Positions 14,894 to 22,909 of a stretch of DNA of 44,088 nt are shown here, one piece after another; the stretch's first letter is position 1, and every line of letters begins with the position of its first letter. The stretch is from Marinisporobacter sp. GTDB taxonomy: Bacteria; Bacillota; Clostridia; Peptostreptococcales; Thermotaleaceae. Under the pieces are notes generated by a model. It did no database searches and was not told where the DNA came from. It worked only from the letters and a program-made list of their open reading frames with translations. The stretch lies in contig JAOARV010000061.1 of assembly GCA_025210395.1 (NCBI GenBank), positions 1-44,088 on the forward strand, given 5' to 3'. A program made the translations under genes and the position numbers.

Positions 14894-14913
14894 GGGGTGG
14901 AAAATTCCACCCC
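14894..14913 (+). terminator. Hairpin between abfD and the NifU-like gene
   Basis: GGGGTGGAA / TTCCACCCC, nearly loop-free, 22 bases after the abfD stop and without a T-tract. It probably stabilises the abfD mRNA or causes partial termination, giving more dehydratase than downstream products. Confidence 0.55.
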
Positions 14914-14936
14914 AACCTTATAATGGGGTGAATAGT

Positions 14937-15215
14937 ATGTTGAATAGAGTAAATGAAGTAATAGACAAAATCATAAGACCAAAGCTAAAAGAGCATTATG
15001 GAGATATTGAGCTTGTAGAAGTGAAAGCGGGTATTGTAAAAGTAAAGTTTTTAGGAGCTTGCAGTGGATGTCCATCTGCAAAATTTACCCTTGAGGATAT
15101 TGTTCTTCGTGATTTACAGGAAGAAATTCCTGAGGTTAAGGAAGTCTTATTAGTGACAGAAGTTAGTCAAGACCTTATAGATATGGCAAAGAAAATATTA
15201 AATAAGGAAAAGTAG
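14937..15215 (+). CDS. NifU-like C-terminal domain protein (Fe-S carrier)
   Basis: A 92-residue single-domain protein of the NifU C-terminal (Nfu) type, with the cluster-binding CxxC at C42-x2-C45 (LGACSGCPSA) followed by the usual TLEDIV helix. Such proteins carry or assemble [4Fe-4S] clusters for client enzymes. ATG 14937 is preferred over GTG 14928 because GGGGTG (14925-14930), which contains that GTG, is the natural ribosome site. Placement between abfD and the CoA-transferase gene suggests a dedicated cluster donor for the labile cluster of AbfD; this is inference from position. It is shorter than housekeeping NifU and lacks the IscU domain. Confidence 0.85.
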   Translation: MLNRVNEVIDKIIRPKLKEHYGDIELVEVKAGIVKVKFLGACSGCPSAKFTLEDIVLRDLQEEIPEVKEVLLVTEVSQDLIDMAKKILNKEK

Positions 15216-15226
15216 GTAGAGTTGCA

Positions 15227-15490
15227 TTGAAAATAGGAATAAAGTATTGTGGAGGGTGTAACCCACGATATGATCGAAAAAAATTTATAGAAGAAGTACA
15301 AAAAGCTTTAGGAGAGAATTTCATCTTTGAAATAACAAGAGAAGGAAATGCATATGATTTTCTTTTAATAGTAGGTGGATGCACCAATTGTTGCGCCAAT
15401 TTTAAGAACATTCAAACTAAAAAAGGTGTGTTTTGTATAAAAAGTCATCATGACTATGAAAAGGTGATTGAAGCCATAAAAAAAATATAA
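15227..15490 (+). CDS. Small Cys-rich protein of unknown function
   Basis: An 87-residue protein with start TTG 15227 (AGGTAGAG about nine bases before) and a stop 24 bases before the CoA-transferase start. Visible features: an N-terminal KYCGGCNPRYDR motif (C8, C11), a central GGCTNCC motif (Cys triple), and an alternating beta/alpha pattern like a thioredoxin or flavodoxin-type small fold. Cys pairs of this sort suggest redox chemistry or metal/Fe-S binding. It lies in a tight operon between a NifU-like protein and 4-hydroxybutyrate CoA-transferase, so a role in Fe-S supply or repair for 4-hydroxybutyryl-CoA dehydratase is possible. I do not recognise a named family. Confidence 0.75.
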   Translation: MKIGIKYCGGCNPRYDRKKFIEEVQKALGENFIFEITREGNAYDFLLIVGGCTNCCANFKNIQTKKGVFCIKSHHDYEKVIEAIKKI

Positions 15491-15513
15491 AATGAAGGGA
15501 AAGGGTGAAGAAA

Positions 15514-16815
15514 ATGAGTTGGCAAGATGTTTATCAGTCAAAGCTTACAACTGCAAAAGACGCTGTAAAGCATATAGAGTCAGGAAATAGAGTAGTTGTG
15601 GGTCATGCATGTAGTGAGCCTTTAGCATTAGTCGATGCAATGGTTGCAAATAAAGACCAATACAAAGATGTGGAAATCGTTCACATGGTAGCCATGGGAA
15701 AAAGTGAATATGCAAAACCAGAAATGGCACCTCACTTTAGACACAATGCATTATTTGTAGGAGGAACTACAAGAAAAGCAGTAAATGAGGCAAGAGCCGA
15801 TTATACACCTTGCTTTTTTACAGAGATTCCAAGACTTTTCAAAGAAGAATATTTACCAGTAGATGTAGCGTTGATTCAAGTAAGCCGTCCAGATGAACAT
15901 GGATATTGTAGCTTTGGTCTTTCTTCTGATTACACAAAACCAGCATCAGAATGTGCAAAAATTGTAATTGCAGAAGTAAATGATCAAATGCCAAGAACAA
16001 TGGGTTCTTTCATTCATATTTCTGAAATAGATCATATTGTTGAAACTTCTTATCCAATCATAGAGCTTCAACCTCCTAAAATTGGTGAAATTGAAAAAGC
16101 TATTGGAGAAAACTGTGCAAAGCTTGTTGAAGATGGAGCAACACTTCAATTAGGAATTGGAGCTATTCCAGATGCTGTACTTTTATTCTTAAAGGATAAA
16201 AAAGATTTAGGAATCCACTCTGAAATGTTCTCAGATGGTGTTGTTGAATTAGTAGAGGCAGGAGTTATTAATAATAAAAAGAAAACTTTACATGAAGGAA
16301 AAATGATTGTAACCTTCTTAATGGGTACAAAGAGACTTTATGATTTTGTTCATAACAATCCAACTGTAGAGTTACATCCAGTAGATTATGTAAATAATCC
16401 TTGCGTTGTAATGCAAAATGAAAACATTATTTCTATTAACTCTTGTATTCAAGTGGATTTAATGGGTCAAATTGTATCAGAAAGTATAGGATTAAAACAA
16501 TTTAGTGGTGTAGGGGGACAGGTTGATTATATTCGTGGAGCGAGCATGGCTAAACGCGGAAAATCTATTATTGCTATTCCATCTACAGCGTCGAAGGGGA
16601 AAGTATCTCGTATTGCACCATTTATTGATGAAGGTTCAGCAGTTACAACTTCACGTAATGATGTACACTATGTAGTTACAGAATATGGTATTGCCCAGTT
16701 AAGAGGAAAGAGCTTAAAAGAAAGAGGAAGAGCACTTATTAATATTGCTCATCCAGATTTTAGACCAATGTTAATAGAAGAATGGGAAAGAAGATTTGAC
16801 ACTAAATTTGAATAG
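15514..16815 (+). CDS. abfT: 4-hydroxybutyrate CoA-transferase
   Basis: A 433-residue family I CoA-transferase, aligning along its length with the Clostridium aminobutyricum AbfT/C. kluyveri Cat2 group as I remember it. It moves CoA from acetyl-CoA (or butyryl-CoA) to 4-hydroxybutyrate. Motifs: GATLQLGIGAIPDA, then GIHSEMFSDG, whose Glu is the CoA-thioester-forming catalytic residue, then KQFSGVGGQVDYIRGA and TSRNDVHYVVTEYGIAQLRGK. ATG 15514 is preferred to GTG 15505, since GAAGGGAAAGGG lies before it and the family starts at this point. The stop is 21 bases before 4-hydroxybutyrate dehydrogenase. Product feeds directly into AbfD. Confidence 0.93.
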   Translation: MSWQDVYQSKLTTAKDAVKHIESGNRVVVGHACSEPLALVDAMVANKDQYKDVEIVHMVAMGKSEYAKPEMAPHFRHNALFVGGTTRKAVNEARADYTPCFFTEIPRLFKEEYLPVDVALIQVSRPDEHGYCSFGLSSDYTKPASECAKIVIAEVNDQMPRTMGSFIHISEIDHIVETSYPIIELQPPKIGEIEKAIGENCAKLVEDGATLQLGIGAIPDAVLLFLKDKKDLGIHSEMFSDGVVELVEAGVINNKKKTLHEGKMIVTFLMGTKRLYDFVHNNPTVELHPVDYVNNPCVVMQNENIISINSCIQVDLMGQIVSESIGLKQFSGVGGQVDYIRGASMAKRGKSIIAIPSTASKGKVSRIAPFIDEGSAVTTSRNDVHYVVTEYGIAQLRGKSLKERGRALINIAHPDFRPMLIEEWERRFDTKFE

Positions 16816-16836
16816 ACATATAGAAGGGGGATTACT

Positions 16837-17952
16837 ATGAAATTTTTTAAATTACCAACACAAATCCATAAATTTGACACTTTTAAAGGCTTTGCAGAAG
16901 AATTCCAAATCGGAGAAAATGATTTAGTACTCACGCATCAATTCCTTTTTGATCCTTTCATGAAAGGATTAGATTTAAAAGCAGATTTTATTATGCAAGA
17001 AAAATATGGTGTAGGGGAACCTTCTGATGAAATGATTGATGAAATTTTAAAAGAGGTAGTAGATAAGCCATACAAAAGAATTATTGCAATCGGCGGAGGA
17101 TCTGTAATCGATATTGCAAAATTATTAATCTTCAAAGATGGTAAAAATGCATTAGATATGTTTGAAAAAAGAATTGATTTCATAAAAGATAAGGAATTAA
17201 TCATTGTACCTACAACTTGTGGTACAGGAAGTGAAGTAACAAATATTTCTATTGCAGAAATCAAATCAAAGCATACAAAAATGGGTCTTGCTATTGATGA
17301 ATTATATGCTGATTACGCAGTGCTTGTTCCAGAGCTTATCAAAGGACTTCCATATAAATTCTTTGTATTTAGTTCCATTGATGCATTAATTCATGCTATT
17401 GAATCTTATGTATCACCAAGTGCCAATGACTTTACACAAATGATCAGTGTAAAAGCTATTGAAATGCTTTTAAAAGGATACATGGAAATCATTGAAAAAG
17501 GTGAAGATCACCGTCAAGAATTACTAGAAGATTTTGCAGTTGCAAGTAATTACGCAGGAATTGCATTTGGAAATACAGGAGTTGGAGCTGTACATGCATT
17601 ATCTTATCCATTAGGAGGCACATACCATGTTCCTCATGGAGAAGCAAACTATCAATTCTTTACAGAAGTATTTAAAACTTATAACCGTTTAGATCCTAAT
17701 GGAAAAATCAAAGCATTAAATACTTTCTTAGCTTCTTTATTAAATGTTGATGAAGCAGAAGTATATGATGCTATTGAAAAGGTACTTGATAAGCTTTTAA
17801 GTAAAAAAGCTTTAAAAGAATATGGCATGAAGGAAGAAGAAATTGAAAGCTTTACAGACAGTGTGCTTGAAAAGCAACAAAGACTTCTTGCAAATAACTA
17901 TGTACCTTTATCAAGAGAAGAGATTTTAAATATTTATAAGAATTTATACTAG
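16837..17952 (+). CDS. 4hbD: 4-hydroxybutyrate dehydrogenase (Fe-dependent alcohol dehydrogenase family)
   Basis: A 371-residue group III iron-dependent alcohol dehydrogenase, the length of C. kluyveri 4HbD. It reduces succinate semialdehyde to 4-hydroxybutyrate with NADH. The NAD-binding GGGSVID motif (about residue 87), the PTTCGTGSEVTN segment, and the metal ligand region (DALIHAIESYVSP, and the HALSYPLGGTYHVPHGEAN run supplying His ligands) are present. Start ATG 16837 has AAGGGGG before it. It is the last gene of the abfD operon, closed by a strong terminator. Together with AbfT and AbfD this links the succinate or GABA route to crotonyl-CoA; the semialdehyde-forming enzyme is not in the window. 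Confidence 0.93.
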   Translation: MKFFKLPTQIHKFDTFKGFAEEFQIGENDLVLTHQFLFDPFMKGLDLKADFIMQEKYGVGEPSDEMIDEILKEVVDKPYKRIIAIGGGSVIDIAKLLIFKDGKNALDMFEKRIDFIKDKELIIVPTTCGTGSEVTNISIAEIKSKHTKMGLAIDELYADYAVLVPELIKGLPYKFFVFSSIDALIHAIESYVSPSANDFTQMISVKAIEMLLKGYMEIIEKGEDHRQELLEDFAVASNYAGIAFGNTGVGAVHALSYPLGGTYHVPHGEANYQFFTEVFKTYNRLDPNGKIKALNTFLASLLNVDEAEVYDAIEKVLDKLLSKKALKEYGMKEEEIESFTDSVLEKQQRLLANNYVPLSREEILNIYKNLY

Positions 17953-17969
17953 AAATTTCATATAAAGAG

Positions 17970-18007
17970 ACAAGAATTCCTTTCATCAAGGAGTTCTTGT
18001 TTTTTTT
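17970..18007 (+). terminator. Terminator of the abfD-4hbD operon
   Basis: ACAAGAATTCCTT (17970-17982) pairs with AAGGAGTTCTTGT (17988-18000), one G-U pair, followed by seven T. Confidence 0.9.
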
Positions 18008-18075
18008 GTGATAAAAATAGATCTATAGAATATAAAATGATATACTATGGAAAAATAATAAAATCAGGTGAGAAG

Positions 18076-18840
18076 ATGAATACAAAACTTTTAGACAAAC
18101 CATTTATACCTCAGAAAAATGTGAAGCTAGTAGTTGTAGATGGTCGTGTATCAGATAACTTTGTAAATAATTTAAAACATAGGGGTATAAATATAATAAA
18201 GACACCTTATTGCAAAGAATTATATAATTCCATTTCGTACCATCCAGACATTCTGATTCATCCTATAAATGGAAAAGACTTAATTGTAGCACCTAATGTT
18301 TATGAAGGTTTAGAAAAACCTCTTAAAAAATATGGATTGAATATAATAAAAGGAGAAACAGTGCTAAAAAGGAACTATCCAGATAATATTGCATATAATA
18401 TAGCAAGAGTTTCTAATTTTGCTATACATAACTTTAAATACACAGATCCATTAACATTAAAATTACTTGAAGAGAACCAAGTAGAGTTGATTCATGTAAA
18501 ACAAGGATATTCAAAATGTTCAATCTGTATTGTGAATGAAAAAGCCATCATTACATCTGATAGAGGTATTGCAAAAACAGTAGAAAAGTATGGAATAGAC
18601 CCTTTAGTAATAAAACCTGGATACATAGATCTTTCAGAGCTTGATTATGGATTTATTGGCGGAATTTCAGGGCTTATTGGTAAAAATAAAATAGCTTTTT
18701 CAGGATTGTTAGAACATCATCCTGATTATAATGAAATTCTAAAGTTTCTAGGAAAGCATGCAGTAGAACCAATATTTCTTGAAAATAAAAAACCCATAGA
18801 TATTGGCTCCATCATACCTATTTTAGAAATGCCATATTAA
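18076..18840 (+). CDS. DUF6873-type conserved protein
   Basis: A 254-residue soluble protein. ATG 18076 is chosen because AGGTGAG lies just before it; an in-frame ATG at 18037 has no ribosome site. The sequence has repeated beta-alpha units with motifs such as HPDILIHPI, KQGYSKCSICIVNEKAIITSDRGIA and FIGGISGLIGKNKIAFSG, which match a clostridial conserved family (DUF6873, described as having a GME-type fold, the fold of amidinotransferases). No catalytic function is established. It lies upstream of ytxC and is probably transcribed on its own or with it. Family call is from memory. Confidence 0.6.
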   Translation: MNTKLLDKPFIPQKNVKLVVVDGRVSDNFVNNLKHRGINIIKTPYCKELYNSISYHPDILIHPINGKDLIVAPNVYEGLEKPLKKYGLNIIKGETVLKRNYPDNIAYNIARVSNFAIHNFKYTDPLTLKLLEENQVELIHVKQGYSKCSICIVNEKAIITSDRGIAKTVEKYGIDPLVIKPGYIDLSELDYGFIGGISGLIGKNKIAFSGLLEHHPDYNEILKFLGKHAVEPIFLENKKPIDIGSIIPILEMPY

Positions 18841-18922
18841 GCAATAAATGTAATCCAGTATTTTGAATATCACTTCTTATTACACATATACTACTAATAC
18901 AGTAGGAGAAGGAGTGAAAAAA

Positions 18923-19834
18923 ATGACGATACTAACAGTGATACTAAATGAATCTTGGGAAGATGTTTACAATAGATTAAACGATGAAATAAATTTTTTT
19001 TTAAAAGAAGGAATCGTTATCAATAAAAATATTAAAAAAATAAAAAAACAGATTTATATTAGATATTCTATAAATGAACTAGATCTAAAAAAATATACTG
19101 TGGAGGATTTTAAACATATTTTTAAATATTACATGGCAAATATTCTTTCAGATCAAATGCTTGCGTATATGGAAGAAAAATCAGCTTATAAGATGATATG
19201 TAAAGAATATTATTATTTTGGGCTACAAGAAAGGAAAACCATTTTCAACCATTTTAGGAATATACAAAAGGATGAAATGTGTAAATATGAAGATGGGGTA
19301 GTGTGTAGAATTAGCAGAAAAAGCAAAATCGTACAGCAAGTGATGGATTATTTCATGAGAAATAATACAATTCATATGGATGGTTTTATTCGATTTAGGT
19401 TAAAAAATTATATTGAAGAAATAGAAAATAATATAGATAGAGCAGTAGAAGATTTTCTCATGGAAAAGGAATATAATGAGTTTATAAGACTTTTAAGATA
19501 TTTTGTAGATATTCAAGAAGCAAAGATAGATGTGGTTCATGTACTTATGTTAGAGAACGGACACTATCATCTCTATGATAGTAAAAACAGAATGATTAAT
19601 AATGAATACCTTGAAGATTTAGCTCTTGAAATGGCAGATCAGGATATTAGCTGTGATGATCTGTTGATTAGTTCTTTAATCACCTTAGCCCCTGAAAAAG
19701 TGGTGATGCATTTTTCAAGAAATACTACTAAAAGGGAAATTATAGATACTATTCAAAATGTGTTCTCTGATAGAGTATATATTTGTAGAGGTTGTGATTT
19801 ATGTGGATCTGTTAAAAATATTAAACAAGAGTAG
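18923..19834 (+). CDS. ytxC: Putative sporulation protein YtxC family
   Basis: A 303-residue protein. ATG 18923 is preferred because AGGAGAAGGAGTG precedes it; a further in-frame ATG at 18863 lacks one. The acidic and lysine-rich helical body with the segment FIRFRLKNYIEEIENNIDRAVEDFL and a C-terminal Cys cluster (ICRGCDLCGS) is typical of YtxC, a conserved protein of spore-formers lying next to thrS in Bacillus and many clostridia, as here (one gene apart). Its biochemical role is not known. The stop codon lies in the stem of the following terminator. Confidence 0.85.
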   Translation: MTILTVILNESWEDVYNRLNDEINFFLKEGIVINKNIKKIKKQIYIRYSINELDLKKYTVEDFKHIFKYYMANILSDQMLAYMEEKSAYKMICKEYYYFGLQERKTIFNHFRNIQKDEMCKYEDGVVCRISRKSKIVQQVMDYFMRNNTIHMDGFIRFRLKNYIEEIENNIDRAVEDFLMEKEYNEFIRLLRYFVDIQEAKIDVVHVLMLENGHYHLYDSKNRMINNEYLEDLALEMADQDISCDDLLISSLITLAPEKVVMHFSRNTTKREIIDTIQNVFSDRVYICRGCDLCGSVKNIKQE

Positions 19835-19860
19835 ATAACAGCTACTCTTGTTTATTTTTA
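19826..19860 (+). terminator. Terminator after ytxC
   Basis: CAAGAGTAG (19826-19834) / CTACTCTTG (19842-19850), loop ATAACAG, then a T-rich tail. The ytxC stop TAG forms the top of the 5' arm. Confidence 0.75.
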
Positions 19861-19871
19861 AGATAAATCTA

Positions 19872-19900
19872 TTGTATAAGTAATACAACTATGCTATACT
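19872..19900 (+). promoter_or_regulatory. Promoter of the DUF445 gene
   Basis: TTGTAT (19872-19877), 17-base spacer, TATACT (19895-19900) with an extended-10 TGC before it. Confidence 0.6.
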
Positions 19901-19984
19901 GGATACAAAAATGGGCATATTTTAATAATGTAGCTATAAATAGAACAATTTTTGCAAAAGATAATGTAGTAGAGGTGAAATAAA

Positions 19985-20587
19985 TTGCTTTGGATAAAAT
20001 TATTTATTTTAGCAGCGGTGGGAGCAATTATTGGGTGGATTACCAATGTATTGGCGATAAAATTTATATTTAGGCCTTTAAAGGCTGTAGAAGTACCTAT
20101 ATTGAATATGAAAATACAAGGACTCATTCCTAAAAGAAAAGCAGAACTAGCTAAAAGTGTTGGAGAAATCGTAGAAATAGAGCTTATATCTATGGAAGAG
20201 ATTATTGATAAATTTATTGCAGATGAAAATAAAGGCGAAATGATCTTTAATATTAAGAGGAAAATAAAAAGTATTATAGATGAAAAGCTTCCTGCATTTA
20301 TTCCTAGTACCTTCAAAGGCATGATTGAAGATTATGTTGATGAAATGATCGATCAAGAAGCAGATAGAATGATTACGGAGCTAACGGAAAAACTAATCCA
20401 TAGAGCCACTGAAAAAGTAAAAATTGCAGAAATTATTGAAGAGAAAATCAATGATTTTGAACTGGAAAAATTAGAAGAAATTGTACTTTGCATAGCTAAA
20501 AAAGAGTTAAAGCATATAGAAATTCTAGGGGCTATTATTGGTTGTGTTATTGGATTAATTCAAGGGGTTATTATATTCCTTCTATAA
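19985..20587 (+). CDS. DUF445 family membrane protein
   Basis: A 200-residue protein starting at TTG 19985 with AGAGGTG eight bases before. An N-terminal membrane helix with GAIIGWITNVLAIKFIFRP, then LIPKRKAELAKSVGEIVE, is the hallmark of DUF445 proteins (YheB/YtpI-like in Firmicutes); a long charged helical middle and a C-terminal helix (GAIIGCVIGLIQGVIIFLL) follow. This gives a two-helix membrane-anchored hairpin. It is shorter than many members (about 380), so it is the compact form. Function is unknown. It is flanked by its own promoter and by the thrS T-box transcription unit. Confidence 0.82.
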   Translation: MLWIKLFILAAVGAIIGWITNVLAIKFIFRPLKAVEVPILNMKIQGLIPKRKAELAKSVGEIVEIELISMEEIIDKFIADENKGEMIFNIKRKIKSIIDEKLPAFIPSTFKGMIEDYVDEMIDQEADRMITELTEKLIHRATEKVKIAEIIEEKINDFELEKLEEIVLCIAKKELKHIEILGAIIGCVIGLIQGVIIFLL

Positions 20588-20632
20588 ATATTTAATAAGT
20601 ATGTATAAAAAAGGAAAAATTGAGCAAACTTA

Positions 20633-20661
20633 TTGACAAATAGGAAAAATATTTTTATAAT
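20633..20661 (+). promoter_or_regulatory. thrS promoter
   Basis: TTGACA (20633-20638), 17-base spacer, TATAAT (20656-20661). It is a consensus sigma-A promoter, about 30 bases before the T-box leader. Confidence 0.85.
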
Positions 20662-20689
20662 GAAACAAAGCTAAAAACATATAATGTGA

Positions 20690-20930
20690 ACAGCGATGAG
20701 AAGGAAAAGTACTATAGACTCAGTCAAAAGAGAGAGAATGTCATAGGCTGAAAGCATTCTTAGATATGATTATAGGAAAAACTACCTTTAAGCTATACCT
20801 GATTAACCAAAAGGTGAAAGGGATATGGGTTAGGCAACCTTAATGCCTTAAAGTGGATGAAATCAATCTGGGTGGAACCGCGGGAGATACCTCTCGTCCC
20901 AAAGAATTACTTTGGGATGAGGGGTTTTTT
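20690..20930 (+). promoter_or_regulatory. T-box riboswitch of thrS
   Basis: The leader has the T-box sequence GGGTGGAACCGCGG (20870-20883) and the Stem I GATGAGAAGG start near 20695. The specifier region has ACT-ACC (20781-20786), both Thr codons. The terminator CCTCTCGTCCCAAAG / CTTTGGGATGAGGGG (20890-20924) is followed by six T. Uncharged tRNA-Thr binding would form the antiterminator and turn on thrS. Confidence 0.95.
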
Positions 20931-20963
20931 ATATTTTAATGAAAATCAAAGGAGGCAATATAG

Positions 20964-22877
20964 ATGGAACAAGTAAAGATTACTTTAAAGGATGGATCAG
21001 AAAAGGTTTGTCAAAGAGGAATAACAATACTTGAAATCGCAAAAGAAATTAGTGGAAGACTTGCAAAAGAAGCAGTAGCAGGAGAAGTAGATGGCAAGGT
21101 TGTAGGATTAAGTTATGCTATTGAAAAAGACTGTGAGATAAATATTTTGAAATTTGATGATGAGAAAGCACAAGAGGTTTTCAGACACACAAGTTCACAT
21201 ATTTTAGCTCAAGCGGTAAAGCGATTATTTCCTAATACAAAGCTTGCAATAGGGCCAGCTATTGACAATGGATTTTATTATGATTTTGATTCAGAGCATC
21301 GATTTACAGAAGGTGATTTAGAAAAAATTGAAAAGGAAATGAAAAAGATTGTTAGCGAAAATTTAGAATTAGAAAGATTCGAATTGCCTCGTGATGAAGC
21401 AATCAAGTATATGAAGGAAAGAGAAGAAGGATATAAAGTAGAATTAATTGAAGACTTACCAGAAGATGCAGTTATTTCTTTTTATAAGCAAGGAGATTTT
21501 GTAGATTTATGTGCAGGACCTCATCTAGTAAGTACTAAGCCTGTAAAAGCAATCAAACTATTAAGTCTTGCAGGTGCATACTGGCGTGGAGATGAAAAAA
21601 GAGAAATGCTTCAAAGAATCTATGGTACATCCTTCCCTAAACAAAAATTATTAGAAGAATATCTTCATAGATTAGAAGAAGCAAAGAAAAGAGATCATAG
21701 AAAAATAGGAAAAGAATTAAAGCTATTTACAATCCTTGAAGAAGGACCAGGTTTTCCATTCTTCTTACCAAAGGGAACACAGCTTAAAAACACTTTGATG
21801 GAGTATTGGAGAGATGTTCATACAAAATGGGAATATGTTGAAGTAGAAACGCCTATTATTTTAAATAAGAAGCTATGGGAGACTTCTGGACACTGGTATC
21901 ATTATAAGGAAAATATGTATACCCTAAAAATAGATGATGAAGATTATGCCATTAAGCCTATGAATTGTCCAGGTGGAATGCTTGTATATAAAACAGAGAT
22001 GCACTCATATAGAGATTTCCCTATTAGAATGGGTGAAGTAGGAAGAGTGCATAGACATGAATTATCTGGTGCTCTTCATGGACTGATGAGAGTTAGAGCC
22101 TTTACACAAGATGATGCTCACATCTTTATGCTTCCAGAGCAAATTAAGGATGAAATCAAGGGTGTAGCAAAATTAATTGATGAAGTTTATACTCGATTTG
22201 GATTTAAATATAATGTAGAGTTATCTACAAGACCAGAGGATTCAATGGGTACAGATGAAGAGTGGGAAATGGCAGAGTCTTCATTAAAAGCGGCATTAGA
22301 AGAATCAGGGCTACCTTATAAGTTAAATGAAGGGGATGGTGCATTCTATGGACCAAAGATTGACTTCCATCTAGAGGATTGTATTGGTAGAACATGGCAA
22401 TGTGGAACGATTCAGCTTGACTTCCAATTACCACAAAGATTTGATTTAAATTATGTTGGAAAAGACGGAGAAAAACATAGACCAGTAGTTATTCATAGAG
22501 TTGCATTTGGTAGTATTGAAAGATTTATAGGGATTTTAATTGAACATTTTGCTGGAAAATTCCCAACTTGGTTAGCTCCAGTTCAAGCAAAGGTTCTTCC
22601 GATTGCTGATAAATTTATGCCATATGCACAAAAAATTGTAGAAGAAATGAAAGCCAATGGAATACGTGTGGAATTAGATGATCGAAATGAAAAAATAGGA
22701 TATAAAATTCGTGAAGCTCAATTAGAAAAAGTTCCTTACATGATCATTGTGGGAGAGAAAGAACAAGAATCAGGGATGATTTCTGTTCGTTCAAGAGATG
22801 AAGGAGAGCTTGGTAGTCAAGAAGTTGAAAGCTTTATGGGAAAAGTAAAAGAAGAAATTAAAAATAGAACCTTATAA
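20964..22877 (+). CDS. thrS: Threonyl-tRNA synthetase
   Basis: A 637-residue class II synthetase of normal bacterial length, charging tRNA-Thr in the cytosol. Domain order: TGS (1-60), editing domain with HTSSHILAQA (HxxxH) and the CAGPH motif, class II core with motif 2 (RVHRHELSGALHGLMRVR) and zinc/active-site residues (MNCPGGM; H in the RxFTQDDAH segment), motif 3 (HRVAFGSIERFIGILIEH) and the anticodon-binding domain from about residue 540. Start ATG 20964 has AAAGGAGG before it. It is regulated by the T-box upstream and ended by a shared terminator with the convergent ftsH-like gene. Confidence 0.98.
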   Translation: MEQVKITLKDGSEKVCQRGITILEIAKEISGRLAKEAVAGEVDGKVVGLSYAIEKDCEINILKFDDEKAQEVFRHTSSHILAQAVKRLFPNTKLAIGPAIDNGFYYDFDSEHRFTEGDLEKIEKEMKKIVSENLELERFELPRDEAIKYMKEREEGYKVELIEDLPEDAVISFYKQGDFVDLCAGPHLVSTKPVKAIKLLSLAGAYWRGDEKREMLQRIYGTSFPKQKLLEEYLHRLEEAKKRDHRKIGKELKLFTILEEGPGFPFFLPKGTQLKNTLMEYWRDVHTKWEYVEVETPIILNKKLWETSGHWYHYKENMYTLKIDDEDYAIKPMNCPGGMLVYKTEMHSYRDFPIRMGEVGRVHRHELSGALHGLMRVRAFTQDDAHIFMLPEQIKDEIKGVAKLIDEVYTRFGFKYNVELSTRPEDSMGTDEEWEMAESSLKAALEESGLPYKLNEGDGAFYGPKIDFHLEDCIGRTWQCGTIQLDFQLPQRFDLNYVGKDGEKHRPVVIHRVAFGSIERFIGILIEHFAGKFPTWLAPVQAKVLPIADKFMPYAQKIVEEMKANGIRVELDDRNEKIGYKIREAQLEKVPYMIIVGEKEQESGMISVRSRDEGELGSQEVESFMGKVKEEIKNRTL

Positions 22878-22882
22878 AATAT

Positions 22883-22909
22883 AAAAGAGAGTCCTTGGGA
22901 CTCTCTTTT
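22883..22909. terminator. Bidirectional terminator between thrS and the ftsH-like gene
   Basis: AAAAGAGAGTCC (22883-22894) / GGACTCTCTTTT (22898-22909), loop TTG. A-tract and T-tract on the two sides let it work for both convergent genes; the minus-strand stop codon (22908-22910) touches it. Confidence 0.9.
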
